Shown here: one piece after another, positions 25,298 through 33,783 of the stretch
Layout of the letters: the number at the start of each line of letters is the position of its first letter
How positions within the stretch are numbered: position 1 is the first letter of the stretch
DNA from: Arenibacterium halophilum
Lineage (GTDB): Bacteria > Pseudomonadota > Alphaproteobacteria > Rhodobacterales > Rhodobacteraceae
Reading direction: 5' to 3'
Length of the DNA: 64,000 bases
Assembly: GCF_005938225.1 (NCBI RefSeq)
Contig: NZ_VCPC01000005.1
Coordinates: forward strand, 62,001 to 126,000
Notes under the pieces: model-generated
Told to the model about the DNA's origin: nothing
Database searches by the model: none
The model's input: only the letters and a program-made list of their open reading frames with translations
Program-made: the position numbers and the translations under genes

Positions 25298-25693
25298 ATG
25301 AAGATCACCCGCGCCGGCAGCACGCCATCCGCCCCCGGACCCGAAGACTATTTCACCGGAACCGTGCGAATTGACCCGATGTTTCAGGCCGATGCGCCGG
25401 GCCGGACCAGCGGCGCGCATGTCACCTTTGAACCCGGCGCCCGTACCGCATGGCATACCCACCCTGCCGGACAGACCATCATCATCACGTTCGGCCGCGG
25501 CCGGGTCCAGCGCGACGGTGGCCCGATCGAAGAGGTCACCGCGGGCGACGTTGTGTTCTTTCCAGCGGATGAAAAGCACTGGCACGGTGCCGCGCCTGAC
25601 ACCGCAATGTCACACATCGCCATTCAGGAGAGCATCGACGGCACGCCCGTGACCTGGATGGAGAAGGTGACCGACGCGCAATATTCCGAGTAA
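25298..25693 (+). CDS. Small cupin-domain protein, cytosolic
   Basis: A 131-residue cupin without signal peptide. Metal-binding motifs are [15 protein letters not shown] and [17 protein letters not shown]. It is clearly related to the exported cupin two genes upstream (shared DYFTGTV/ETFTGTV start, AWHTHP and VTW...V end) and may have arisen by duplication. AAAGGAGA precedes the ATG. It ends the LysR-linked operon, followed by a GC hairpin shared with the convergent CoA-transferase genes. Confidence 0.88.
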   Translation: MKITRAGSTPSAPGPEDYFTGTVRIDPMFQADAPGRTSGAHVTFEPGARTAWHTHPAGQTIIITFGRGRVQRDGGPIEEVTAGDVVFFPADEKHWHGAAPDTAMSHIAIQESIDGTPVTWMEKVTDAQYSE

Positions 25694-25714
25694 GCACACT
25701 CTGACCGTGTCGAT

Positions 25715-25745
25715 CCGGGCTGCCCCTGCTGACAGGGCAGCCCGG
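25715..25745. terminator. Convergent hairpin terminator
   Basis: CCGGGCTGCCC and GGGCAGCCCGG form an 11-bp stem with a 9-nt loop between the convergent cupin and pcaJ genes. It lacks a T-run on both strands but is well placed to block readthrough from either side. Confidence 0.6.
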
Positions 25746-25756
25746 TGAATGCGCGA

Positions 25757-26440
25757 TCAGTTGCCGCTTAGATCGGGCACGACCAGATCGGCAATTGTGC
25801 CGTCCACATGAAGCTTTGCGCCGGTCACCTCCTGCAACGCCTCGAGCGGCATATCCGCCAGCTTTTCACGCAGCACAAAGTGGCCATCACGAATATCGAC
25901 CACCGCGAGCGACGTATAGACCCGCGTCACGCAGCCCAAGCCTGTCAGCGGAAAGGTGCAGGTTTCGACCAGCTTCGGCTTGCCGTCTTTCGTGACGTGA
26001 TCGGTAATCACCGCGACATTCTTGGCACCATGCACCAGATCCATCGCGCCACCCACAGCGGGCACACCTTTGGACCCGACGCGCCAATTGGCAAGATCGC
26101 CGTTCTGCGCGACCTGATAGGCGCCCAGCACCGCCAGATCGAGGTGCCCCCCGCGAACCATCGCGAAACTGTCGGCGTGGTGAAAGAACGCGGCACCCGG
26201 GTTCAGCGTGATCGCCTTTTTCCCGGCGTTGATCAGATCCCAGTCCTCTTGCCCCTCTTCCGGGGCGGCGCCGAAGCCCAGCACGCCGTTTTCCGTGTGA
26301 TAGACCACGTCGCGCCCCTCGGGTTGAAACGTCGCGATCATCTCGGGGAAGCCGATGCCAAGGTTCACATAGGCGCCATCGGGAATGTCCTGCGCTGCGC
26401 GCCAAGCGATCTGGGCGTTGGTCAGTTTTGTCTGTGCCAT
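25757..26440 (-). CDS. pcaJ: 3-oxoadipate/3-oxoacid CoA-transferase subunit B
   Basis: A 227-residue CoA-transferase beta subunit. YVNLGIGFPEMIA and the catalytic Glu50 in HTENGVLGFG are visible, as are GGAFFHHADSF-type (GAAFFHHADSFAMVRGGHLDLAVLGA) and GGAMDLVHGA segments matching PcaJ. With PcaI it moves CoA from succinyl-CoA to 3-oxoadipate. Its ATG overlaps the stop of the A subunit gene as TGATG. No 3-oxoadipyl-CoA thiolase lies beside it, so another 3-oxo acid (acetoacetate type) cannot be excluded. Confidence 0.85.
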   Translation of the reverse strand: MAQTKLTNAQIAWRAAQDIPDGAYVNLGIGFPEMIATFQPEGRDVVYHTENGVLGFGAAPEEGQEDWDLINAGKKAITLNPGAAFFHHADSFAMVRGGHLDLAVLGAYQVAQNGDLANWRVGSKGVPAVGGAMDLVHGAKNVAVITDHVTKDGKPKLVETCTFPLTGLGCVTRVYTSLAVVDIRDGHFVLREKLADMPLEALQEVTGAKLHVDGTIADLVVPDLSGN

Positions 26441-27159
26441 CAGTATTCTACCCCCTCGCGGACAAGCACTTCTTCCTGTTGTGGCACGGCGACCTCGACC
26501 AGCCGATCCACGAAGATGCCCGGAGTGACCACCTGCTCCGGCTCGATTCCGCCGGGTTCGACCAACTCGCTGACCTGCGCGATTGTGGTCTCTGCCGCCA
26601 TCGCCATCAGCGGATTGAAGTTTCGCCCCGCCAGCCGATAGGTCAGGTTGCCCATCCGGTCGCCCAGCTTGCCCTTGATCAGCGCGACATCGGCCTTCAG
26701 CCAGCGCTCGCGCACGTACATATGGCCATCGAATTCCTCGACCTGCTTGCCCTCGGCCAGTTCGGTGCCATAGGCGGTCGGCGTGTAGAAGGCCGGAATG
26801 CCCGCACCCGCCGCGCGAATGCGTTCGGCCAGCGTGCCCTGTGGCACCAGTTCCAGCGCGATGTTGCCCGCAAGGTAGGCCGTGTTGAACGCCTCGGCGT
26901 TGGACGAGCGCGGGAAGGAACAGACCATCTTGGCAACCATCCCGGCCTTGATCATTGCCGCGATGCCGATGCCGCCGTTACCCGCGTTGTTGTTGATAAC
27001 GGTCAGCTGGCCCGGGCTGCCGGTGGCGCGAAAGCGGTCGATCAGCGCGTGGATCAGCTCGACCGGCGCGCCCGAGCCGCCAAATCCACCGATCATCACG
27101 GTTGCCCCATCGGCAATATCCGCGACGGCCTCTTCCACTGTTGAAACGGTCTTGTCCAT
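26440..27159 (-). CDS. pcaI: 3-oxoadipate/3-oxoacid CoA-transferase subunit A
   Basis: A 239-residue alpha subunit. MIGGFGGSGAPVELI, INNNAGNGGIGIAAM, MVCSFPRSSNAEAF and ELVPQGTLAERIRAAGAGIPAFYTPTAYGT match PcaI over most of its length, and the end TPGIFVDRLVEV is also typical. I chose the ATG (MDKTV) with AGAGGG five bases upstream; a GTG two codons earlier is possible. It forms a two-gene operon with pcaJ. The 243-bp region upstream, toward the enolase-family gene, shows no operator I can name. Confidence 0.85.
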   Translation of the reverse strand: MDKTVSTVEEAVADIADGATVMIGGFGGSGAPVELIHALIDRFRATGSPGQLTVINNNAGNGGIGIAAMIKAGMVAKMVCSFPRSSNAEAFNTAYLAGNIALELVPQGTLAERIRAAGAGIPAFYTPTAYGTELAEGKQVEEFDGHMYVRERWLKADVALIKGKLGDRMGNLTYRLAGRNFNPLMAMAAETTIAQVSELVEPGGIEPEQVVTPGIFVDRLVEVAVPQQEEVLVREGVEY

Positions 27160-27402
27160 CTCCACCCTCTTCTGGTTCTTCGATATCTATGTAACGGCCA
27201 CGCCAAGGGGGCGACAGCGAAAACTGGACATCGGGATGGGTTAAGATGACCGGCAGGAAAATCTATTCGGCCCGCTATCCAGCGATACAGGGATTGCGTT
27301 GTGCCGACGTATTGGTTGGAGCGGCCCTTGATCTCGGGCCCTTTGGAGCAACAAGGACGTGGCCGATACTCCAACCGGCCGACGTCGCACTGGAGAACCC
27401 GT

Positions 27403-28503
27403 TCAGCTAAGCTCGCTTACACAGTAGGCCGAGCGTTCCAGCCAGTCGCGGCTGATCTCGACGCCCCAGCCGGGCGCGTCGCTGACCGTCACCTGACCGC
27501 CCGTCACCTGATAGGGATCATTGGCGAACAGCCCGGTCTGCCACGGATAGTAATCTTCTTGCTCGATGGAAAATTCCAGGTACTTGCCCGCGTTCGGAAT
27601 GGCGCGCAGCAGGTGCATGGTGAACAGCGTCACCAGCGACAGGTTCGCGCTGTGCGGGGTGATCGGCATCCCCGCCGCCTCGGCCATCCGGCACACGCGC
27701 AGGGTGCGGCTGATCCCGCCGATGTAACAGACATCCGGCTGCAACACGTCGACGATGCGTCCCTGGATCATGTTGCGCCAGTTGACCAGCTGGCAATCCT
27801 GTTCGCCCCCGGTCACGTCAATGTCCAGCGCGTCGGTCACCTGCTTGGTCTGCTCGAACTCCCAATAGGGGCAGGGTTCTTCGTAATGGGAAATCCCGTT
27901 GTCTTGCAGCATCTTGCCCACTTCGATGGCCTGTTCGGGGCTGTAGCAGGAATTGGCATCGACCAGCAGATCACAGCCCGGCAGGGCGCGGGCGATGGCG
28001 GGCACAATCTCTTCCGTGCGGCCCTCCCATTCATCGCGGCCCCGGCCCACCTCGGCCCCGATGCGGAACTTGAAGGCGTCGAACCCCTGTTCGTCGCGCA
28101 GGCGCTTGAACCGCTCGGCCTCGTCGCTGGCGGTGATGTCGCGCTTCATCGAACTGGCATAGGCGCGCAGCGTGCCCGCCGTGCCGCCGATCAATTCGCA
28201 CACCGGCTTGCCCGCTTGCCTGCCGCGCAGATCCCACAGCGCGGTATCGACGCCGCCCATGGCACGGCGCAGGTAGGCGCCGGGGAACTTGTGCTCGCGG
28301 TCGCGCACCTCGTCCATCATGGCGTCGATGTCGGTGATATCCATCCCCAGCGCATAGGGCGCCACCTGCCGGTGCAGCACCTGCGCGGTGATGTCGGCGT
28401 AATAGGGCGCGACCTGCCCCCACCCCTGCGTGCCATCCTCTGCCGTGGCGCGGGTGAAACAGACGAATTCGTCGGTGAAGGATTCAAGCCTGACAAGTTT
28501 CAT
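27403..28503 (-). CDS. Enolase-superfamily (mandelate racemase/muconate-lactonising type) enzyme
   Basis: A 366-residue member of the MR subgroup. The base K145 is in FKFRIG, metal ligands are Asp182 (VDANSCY), Glu208 or Glu209 (YEEP) and Glu234 (TGGEQDC), and an Asp257/His284 pair (QPDVCYIGG, TPHSAN) supplies the second base. Members abstract the alpha proton of a carboxylate, giving dehydration or epimerisation of sugar acids or amino-acid derivatives. It is divergent from the MocR gene, with a 32-bp MocR-type site between, so it is probably in that regulon. AGGAAA lies 10 bases before the ATG. Confidence 0.88.
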   Translation of the reverse strand: MKLVRLESFTDEFVCFTRATAEDGTQGWGQVAPYYADITAQVLHRQVAPYALGMDITDIDAMMDEVRDREHKFPGAYLRRAMGGVDTALWDLRGRQAGKPVCELIGGTAGTLRAYASSMKRDITASDEAERFKRLRDEQGFDAFKFRIGAEVGRGRDEWEGRTEEIVPAIARALPGCDLLVDANSCYSPEQAIEVGKMLQDNGISHYEEPCPYWEFEQTKQVTDALDIDVTGGEQDCQLVNWRNMIQGRIVDVLQPDVCYIGGISRTLRVCRMAEAAGMPITPHSANLSLVTLFTMHLLRAIPNAGKYLEFSIEQEDYYPWQTGLFANDPYQVTGGQVTVSDAPGWGVEISRDWLERSAYCVSELS

Positions 28504-28568
28504 GAGCGCCGATTTTCCTGACCGTCTGGGACACATGCGGACCCTGACCAAGATTTGGCTTGCCCGAC

Positions 28569-28600
28569 ATATCCATTTCGTTAGTTTTGCCAGACCAATT
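28569..28600. promoter_or_regulatory. MocR-type operator, copy 1
   Basis: ATATCCATTTCG (28569-28580) and CAGACCAATT (28591-28600) lie between the divergent enolase-family and MocR genes. The two CCA-(A/T)TT half sites are direct repeats 21 bp apart, about two helical turns, a spacing typical of MocR/GabR-type regulators. A close copy lies before the amine oxidase gene. Confidence 0.65.
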
Positions 28601-28627
28601 GTTACAATCCGTCACGGAAGGCAAGAC

Positions 28628-30100
28628 ATGAAACAGGCGGCCGGGGCACTTTTGTCGTCGATCAAGCTGGATCGCGAGTCGCGCAAGAGCGTGAGCGTGC
28701 AGCTGTATCTTGCCCTGCGCGACATCATCCTGTCGGGCGGGCTGCGCGCGGGCGACAGGCTTCCGGCGACGCGGGTTCTGGCGCGGGAAACCGGCGTATC
28801 GCGGACCACGGTGATTGATGCGGTCGACAGGCTGGTGTCCGAAGGGATGCTGGAATCGCGCGTTGGCGCGGGCACATATGTCACCGCCGCGCTGGAGGCG
28901 CAGCGCCCCGCGCCCGGACCCGCCCTGCCGCAGGCGGGTGCCCAACCGAACCTGAGCTATGCAATTGGACTGGCTGAGAAATCCTATGCCCGGCGGGCGT
29001 GGCTGCCGCATGAGGCGCGCGCCTTTGTCACCGCGCTGCCCGCGCTCGATGCCTTTCCCATGGCGCATTGGGCGCGGCTGTCGGCGCGCCATCTGCGCGG
29101 GCCGCGCGGCGATGTGATGGGCTACGGCGAACCGAAGGGATTCGCGCCCCTGCGCCGCGCCATTGCCGCGCATCTTTCGGCGCTGAAAGGCATCCAGTGC
29201 CACCCCGATCAGGTGTTCATCACCGCAGGTGCGCAGCAGGCCTTTGCGCTGATCGGGCGGCTGCTGCTGAACCCCGGCGACAGGGTCTGGATCGAGAATC
29301 CGGGCGCCTCGGGGGCCCGCAATGCGCTCTTGTCGGAAGGGGCCGATCTGGTGCCCGTGCCGGTCGATGACGACGGGCTGATGGTGTCCGAAGGACTGGC
29401 CCGCGCGCCGCATTTCAGGCTGGCGTTCGTGACGCCTTCGCACCAGCAGCCTTTGGGGCATGTGATGTCTTTGGCCCGGCGGTTCGAGCTACTGAAAGCG
29501 GCCGAGGAATCCCGCGCCATGATCATCGAAGACGATTATGACGGCGAATTCTATTTCGGCAACGCGCCGCATCCCGCGCTGTACGGCACCGATTCCAGCG
29601 GGCGGGTTCTGTATGTTGGAACCTTCTCTAAAACGCTGTTTCCGGCCCTGCGGCTGGGCTATGTCGTGGTGCCACAGCGCATGGTCGAGGCTTTTGACAG
29701 TGCGTTCCGCCATTGGGTCAGCGGCCCGCCCACCGCGACGCAGGCCATCGTTGCCGATTTCATGGACGAGGGCCATTTCGCCACCCACATCCGCCTGATG
29801 CGCAGGCTCTACAAAGCGCGATACGAGGCGCTGATCGAGGCGGGCAAGGCGCTGCCGCCGTCGATCCGGCTGCAACAGACGGCCAGCGGCTTTCATACGC
29901 CCGCCTACCTGGATGCAGGCCGCGACCCTGCGCTGATTGTCGAGCAGGCCCGCGCCAAGGGCATAACGCTGGCCCCGCTGGATCGCTATTGCCTTGCCCC
30001 CATCGACCAACGCGGGCTGGTCTTCGGCTTTGGCAGCGCCACGCCCGAGGATATCGCCCGCGCGATGGCCACCCTGCGCGACCTTCCGGCGCTGCGCTAA
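28628..30100 (+). CDS. MocR/PdxR-type regulator (GntR winged helix fused to aminotransferase domain)
   Basis: A 490-residue PLP-dependent regulator. Residues 15-85 form a GntR winged helix (GDRLPATRVLARETGVSRTTVIDAVDRLVSEGMLESRVGAGTYV). From about residue 110 a class I aminotransferase domain follows, with the PLP lysine at K335 in GTFSKTLFPALRLGY and HQQPLGHVMSLARR, EDDYDGEF upstream. MocR proteins sense PLP adducts of amines or amino acids such as GABA, taurine or beta-alanine. I chose the ATG giving MKQAAGALL, with GGAAGG upstream. The amine-oxidase/ABC operon follows on the same strand. Confidence 0.93.
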   Translation: MKQAAGALLSSIKLDRESRKSVSVQLYLALRDIILSGGLRAGDRLPATRVLARETGVSRTTVIDAVDRLVSEGMLESRVGAGTYVTAALEAQRPAPGPALPQAGAQPNLSYAIGLAEKSYARRAWLPHEARAFVTALPALDAFPMAHWARLSARHLRGPRGDVMGYGEPKGFAPLRRAIAAHLSALKGIQCHPDQVFITAGAQQAFALIGRLLLNPGDRVWIENPGASGARNALLSEGADLVPVPVDDDGLMVSEGLARAPHFRLAFVTPSHQQPLGHVMSLARRFELLKAAEESRAMIIEDDYDGEFYFGNAPHPALYGTDSSGRVLYVGTFSKTLFPALRLGYVVVPQRMVEAFDSAFRHWVSGPPTATQAIVADFMDEGHFATHIRLMRRLYKARYEALIEAGKALPPSIRLQQTASGFHTPAYLDAGRDPALIVEQARAKGITLAPLDRYCLAPIDQRGLVFGFGSATPEDIARAMATLRDLPALR

Positions 30101-30132
30101 AATTGGTCTGACCCAATTATCAAAATGGATAT
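30101..30132. promoter_or_regulatory. MocR-type operator, copy 2 (inverted orientation)
   Basis: AATTGGTCTG (30101-30110) and AAATGGATAT (30123-30132) are the reverse complement of both halves of copy 1, with identical 32-bp length. I count about 26 of 33 matching positions over the extended site. It begins at the MocR stop codon and lies 73 bp ahead of the PuuB-like gene, so it probably controls the oxidase/ABC operon. Confidence 0.65.
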
Positions 30133-30204
30133 GCGCAGCGGGCCAATCCTCGCCTAGCGTTTCCTGCAACCCGGGCATCATGCGCCCGGCAAGCGGAGAC
30201 ACTC

Positions 30205-31518
30205 ATGGGCCAATCGCCTGCCCCGACCCTGCACACACACGCCTACTGGCTGGATCAGTTGGGCCCTCCGCCTGCGACGGAACAATCGCTGCCTACGCGC
30301 TGTGACGTGCTGGTCGTCGGCTCTGGCTATACGGGTCTAAGCGCGGCAATCGAGGCCGCGCGCGGCGGGCGCGAGGTGGTGGTGATCGACGCGGGTGTGA
30401 TCGGCCACGGCTGCAGCACGCGCAACGGCGGACAGATCAGCACCAGCATCAAGCCGTCCCTTGCCAAGCTGACCGCGCGGTTCGGGGCCGAGCGCGCCCG
30501 CGCGATCCGGGGCGAGGGCGAAAAGGCCCTGCAATGGATCGGCGATTTCATCGAAGGCGAAGGGTTCGACTGTGATTTCCGCCGCGTCGGCCGGTTTCAC
30601 GCCGCCCACACACCCGAGCATTACGAGACCCTTGTCCGCGACGCCGAAACGATGCGCCGGGATGAGGGCATCGACAGCTTTGTGGTGCCCCGCGCCGAGC
30701 AGCACAGCGAAATGGCAACCGATGCCTATTTCGGCGGTGTCGTGTTCACCCGCCACTGTTCCGTGCACCCCGGCAAGCTGCATCGCGGCTATGTTCAGAC
30801 GGCGCAAAACGCGGGGGCCACGCTGGTTGGCCAATGCGCCGCGACCGGGATCGAAAAAACCGCAACCGGGTTCCGCCTGACCACGCAGCGTGGCCAGATC
30901 ACCTGCCGCGATCTGGTGCTGGCGACCAATGGCTACACCGGCAACCTTGTGCCTTGGCTACAGCGCCGCGTCATCCCCATTGGCAGCTATATCATCGCGA
31001 CCGAAGAGCTGCCCACCGCGCTGGTGGACGAGCTGTTTCCGAAAGACCGCATCGCCAGCGATACCTGCAAGGTCATCTACTATTACCGCGCCTCACCCGA
31101 CCGCAAACGCATCCTGTTCGGCGGGCGCGTCTCGGCCTCGGAAACCGATGCGGCGGTCAGCGGGCCGCGGCTGTACCACGATATGTGCCGTATCTTCCCG
31201 CAGCTGCGCAGCTATGGGCTGTCGCATTCCTGGACGGGCACCGTGGCCTACAGCTTTGACGAACTTGCCCACACCGGCCAGCGTGACGGCATCCATTACG
31301 CGATGAACTACTGCGGCTCGGGCGTGTCGATGGCGGGTTACCTGGGCATGCGGATCGGCCAGAAAATCCTGGGCAAACCCGAAGGCCAGACCGCGCTGGA
31401 CGGCCTGCCCAACCCCACGCGCCCCTTCTACCGGGGCAAGCCGTGGTTCCTGCCCGCCGCCGTCAGTTATTACCGCTGGCTCGACGCGCGCCAATGGAAA
31501 CGCGCGCTGGCGGCCTGA
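30205..31518 (+). CDS. FAD-dependent amine/amino-acid oxidoreductase, PuuB-like
   Basis: A 437-residue DAO-family flavoprotein. The Rossmann motif VLVVGSGYTGLSAAIEAARGG and the following STRNGGQIS match gamma-glutamylputrescine oxidase (PuuB) and related enzymes, as does the N-terminal HTHAYWLDQLGPPP. It oxidises an amine or N-substituted amino acid, giving an aldehyde or keto acid, ammonia or amine, and hydrogen peroxide or reduced acceptor. It is the first gene after the MocR operator and precedes a polyamine-type importer, so the import substrate is probably its substrate or a precursor. Confidence 0.87.
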   Translation: MGQSPAPTLHTHAYWLDQLGPPPATEQSLPTRCDVLVVGSGYTGLSAAIEAARGGREVVVIDAGVIGHGCSTRNGGQISTSIKPSLAKLTARFGAERARAIRGEGEKALQWIGDFIEGEGFDCDFRRVGRFHAAHTPEHYETLVRDAETMRRDEGIDSFVVPRAEQHSEMATDAYFGGVVFTRHCSVHPGKLHRGYVQTAQNAGATLVGQCAATGIEKTATGFRLTTQRGQITCRDLVLATNGYTGNLVPWLQRRVIPIGSYIIATEELPTALVDELFPKDRIASDTCKVIYYYRASPDRKRILFGGRVSASETDAAVSGPRLYHDMCRIFPQLRSYGLSHSWTGTVAYSFDELAHTGQRDGIHYAMNYCGSGVSMAGYLGMRIGQKILGKPEGQTALDGLPNPTRPFYRGKPWFLPAAVSYYRWLDARQWKRALAA

Positions 31519-31523
31519 CGACC

Positions 31524-31541
31524 CCGGGGCGCAGGCCCCGG
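31524..31541 (+). other. Small GC stem-loop between oxidase and binding-protein genes
   Basis: CCGGGGC and GCCCCGG form a 7-bp stem with a 4-nt loop in the 72-bp gap. There is no T-run. It may mark partial termination or an RNA processing site ahead of the ABC transporter genes. Confidence 0.4.
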
Positions 31542-31590
31542 ACCTCATCCAAAATCGCCACCAAGGCGAAGACACCAACAGGAGATTGAG

Positions 31591-32631
31591 ATGAAACATT
31601 GCACTGCCACCATCGCCATCGCCGCCGCTCTTGCGGCGGGCGCGGCCCATGCGGAAAACCGCGAAGTCACCGTCGCGTCCTGGGGCGGATCCTTTCAGGA
31701 GGCGCAAAGCAAGGCGCTGTTCGAACCCGCCGAAAAGGCCGGCTTTACCGTGAAACAGGAAACCTATGGCGGCATGTCCGACGTGCGCCTTCAGGTCTCG
31801 ACCGGGCAGGTGTCGCTTGACATCGTGGCCAGCGGCTCGGGCTCGGCGGCGCGCGCCGGGGCCGAAGGGCTGCTGGAGAAGCTGGATTATTCCGTCATCG
31901 ACGTGTCCAGCTTCTACCCCAACCTCTACAGCGATTACTGCGTGGGCGGCGACGTGTTTTCCACCGTCTACGCGTGGAACACCGACACCTACGGCGAAAA
32001 CGGCCCGCAAAGCTGGGCCGATTTCTGGGACGTTGAAAAGTTCCCCGGCAAACGCGCCTATCGCGACAAGGTGGCGGGCGCGCTGGAACCGGCGCTGATG
32101 GCCGATGGCGTGGCCCCCGAGGATGTGTACGAAGTGCTGTCATCGGAAGAAGGCATCGAACGCGCGCTGAACAAGATCCGCGAGCTGAAGCCCCATATCG
32201 ACGTGTTCTGGAGCTCGGGCGCGCAGCAGGCGCAGCTGATGAAGGACGGCGAGGTCGACATGACCACCGGCTGGAACGGCCGCTTCGACAATGCCGCCAA
32301 GGACGGCGCCAAGGTTGATTATTCTTTCAATCAGGCGCTGCTGGATTACGACTGTTTCGCGATCCCGAAGGGCGCGCCGAACAAGGATGCGGCAATGGCC
32401 TTCCTGGCCGAGATTTCAAAGCCCGAATACCAGGACGATCTGCCGAAATACATCACCTACGGCCCGACCAACAAGGCCGCCTATGACACTGGCGAAATCA
32501 GCGCCGAAGTGGCCTCGGGCCTGCCGTCCTCGCCCGAAAACGCGGCGATGCAGCTGCCGATCAATCTGGAATGGTACGCCGAGTGGGAACAGGTGGCCGC
32601 CGAGATGTATCAGGAAATGCTGACCGAGTGA
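31591..32631 (+). CDS. ABC transporter substrate-binding protein, spermidine/putrescine type
   Basis: A 346-residue periplasmic protein with a Sec signal (MKHCTATIAIAAALAAGAAHA). The mature start EVTVASWGGSFQEAQSKALFEP and the sections TVYAWNTDTYGENGPQSWADFWD and MTTGWNGRFDNAAKDGA match the PotD/PotF-like group of family 1 solute-binding proteins. It feeds the ATPase and two permeases encoded next. AGGAGA precedes the ATG. It is followed at once by a 10-bp stem-loop, probably keeping binding protein in excess. The ligand could be a polyamine, an opine or another amino compound. Confidence 0.9.
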   Translation: MKHCTATIAIAAALAAGAAHAENREVTVASWGGSFQEAQSKALFEPAEKAGFTVKQETYGGMSDVRLQVSTGQVSLDIVASGSGSAARAGAEGLLEKLDYSVIDVSSFYPNLYSDYCVGGDVFSTVYAWNTDTYGENGPQSWADFWDVEKFPGKRAYRDKVAGALEPALMADGVAPEDVYEVLSSEEGIERALNKIRELKPHIDVFWSSGAQQAQLMKDGEVDMTTGWNGRFDNAAKDGAKVDYSFNQALLDYDCFAIPKGAPNKDAAMAFLAEISKPEYQDDLPKYITYGPTNKAAYDTGEISAEVASGLPSSPENAAMQLPINLEWYAEWEQVAAEMYQEMLTE

Positions 32632-32639
32632 TCGGCCCC

Positions 32640-32668
32640 GGCCCCGCGCGGCATGTCTGCGCGGGGCC
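32640..32668 (+). other. Strong stem-loop between binding-protein and ATPase genes
   Basis: GGCCCCGCGC and GCGCGGGGCC form a 10-bp stem with a 9-nt loop, 8 bases after the binding-protein stop codon. No T-run follows. An in-frame ATG of the ATPase frame lies inside the loop, which argues that the true ATPase start is further downstream. Confidence 0.65.
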
Positions 32669-32703
32669 GACTTCTGCCCCCCATTTCCCCGAAGGACAGC
32701 GCC

Positions 32704-33783
32704 TTGCCCAGCGATACCCCCTCTGACGCCCTGCCGATCACCGTGCGCCACGTCACCAAGACCTATGGCCGGGTGCACGCGCTTGACGATGTCTCGCTTG
32801 ACGTGAAAAGCGGTGAATTCCTGACGCTGCTGGGCCCGTCCGGCTCGGGCAAGACAACGCTGTTGATGGTTCTGGCCGGGTTCACGCGCCCCGACAGCGG
32901 CAGCCTGAAATTCGGCGAGACCGAGGTGATCCGCACGCCGCCGCACCTGCGCGACGTGGGCATGACCTTTCAAAGCTATGCGCTGTTTCCCCATATGACG
33001 GTGGCCGGGAACGTCGGCTACCCGCTGCGGCTGCGCAAGGTCGCCAAGGACGAAATCGCCCGCCGGGTCGAACGGGCGCTGGAAACGGTACAGTTGGGCG
33101 GCTTTGGCGAACGGCGCATCAACCAACTTTCCGGCGGTCAGCGCCAGCGCGTCGCCGTGGCCCGCGCCATCGTGTTCGAGCCGCGCATCCTGCTGATGGA
33201 CGAACCTCTCTCGGCACTCGACAAGAAGCTGCGCGACCAGATGCAGATTGAGCTGCGTCAGCTGCACGAAAAGCTGGGCATGACGACGGTGTATGTGACG
33301 CACGACCAACGCGAGGCGCTCACGATGTCGGACCGCATCGCCGTGGTGAACAAGGGCCGCATCATGCAGCTGGCCACCCCGCGCGACCTGTACGAACGCC
33401 CTGCAAACCGCTTTGTTGCGGATTTCATCGGCGATTCCACCTTTCTGCCGGTCACGCGGCAGGGCGATACGATCAGTTTCGCCGGGCAACCGCTGGTGCA
33501 TACCGCCCCCGCCCCCGACAGCGCCGAGTTGGCGCTGATGATCCGCCCCGAGCGCATCGTGCTGGGCGGCGGAACCGAAGGTGCGAACCGCTTTGACGCC
33601 CATGTGAGTGAGGTCGTCTATCAGGGCGACAGTTACCTGATGTACGCGCGCCTGAAAGACGGCAGCCAGATCGCCCTGCGCGGAGCCATGCGCGGCGCGG
33701 GCGACCTGCCGGAACAGGGCGCAAATGTGACCCTGACACTGGCCCCCGAGGACACCATCCTGATTGACGGGGGAGAAGGCTGA
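32704..33783 (+). CDS. ABC transporter ATP-binding protein, PotA-like
   Basis: A 359-residue import ATPase. Walker A is GPSGSGKTT, the signature LSGGQRQRVAVARAI, Walker B LLMDEPLSALD and the H-loop VTHDQ. A C-terminal TOBE region follows (FIGDSTFLPVTRQGD... ALMIRPERIVLG). I chose the TTG start with AAGGA seven bases upstream; an ATG 51 bp earlier lies inside the loop of a strong hairpin and has no ribosome site. Its stop overlaps the permease start as TGATG. Confidence 0.9.
   Translation: MPSDTPSDALPITVRHVTKTYGRVHALDDVSLDVKSGEFLTLLGPSGSGKTTLLMVLAGFTRPDSGSLKFGETEVIRTPPHLRDVGMTFQSYALFPHMTVAGNVGYPLRLRKVAKDEIARRVERALETVQLGGFGERRINQLSGGQRQRVAVARAIVFEPRILLMDEPLSALDKKLRDQMQIELRQLHEKLGMTTVYVTHDQREALTMSDRIAVVNKGRIMQLATPRDLYERPANRFVADFIGDSTFLPVTRQGDTISFAGQPLVHTAPAPDSAELALMIRPERIVLGGGTEGANRFDAHVSEVVYQGDSYLMYARLKDGSQIALRGAMRGAGDLPEQGANVTLTLAPEDTILIDGGEG

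Noticed and set aside
27301-28521. Plus-strand open frame of about 400 codons
   Set aside because: It is antisense to the enolase-superfamily gene with intact catalytic residues.
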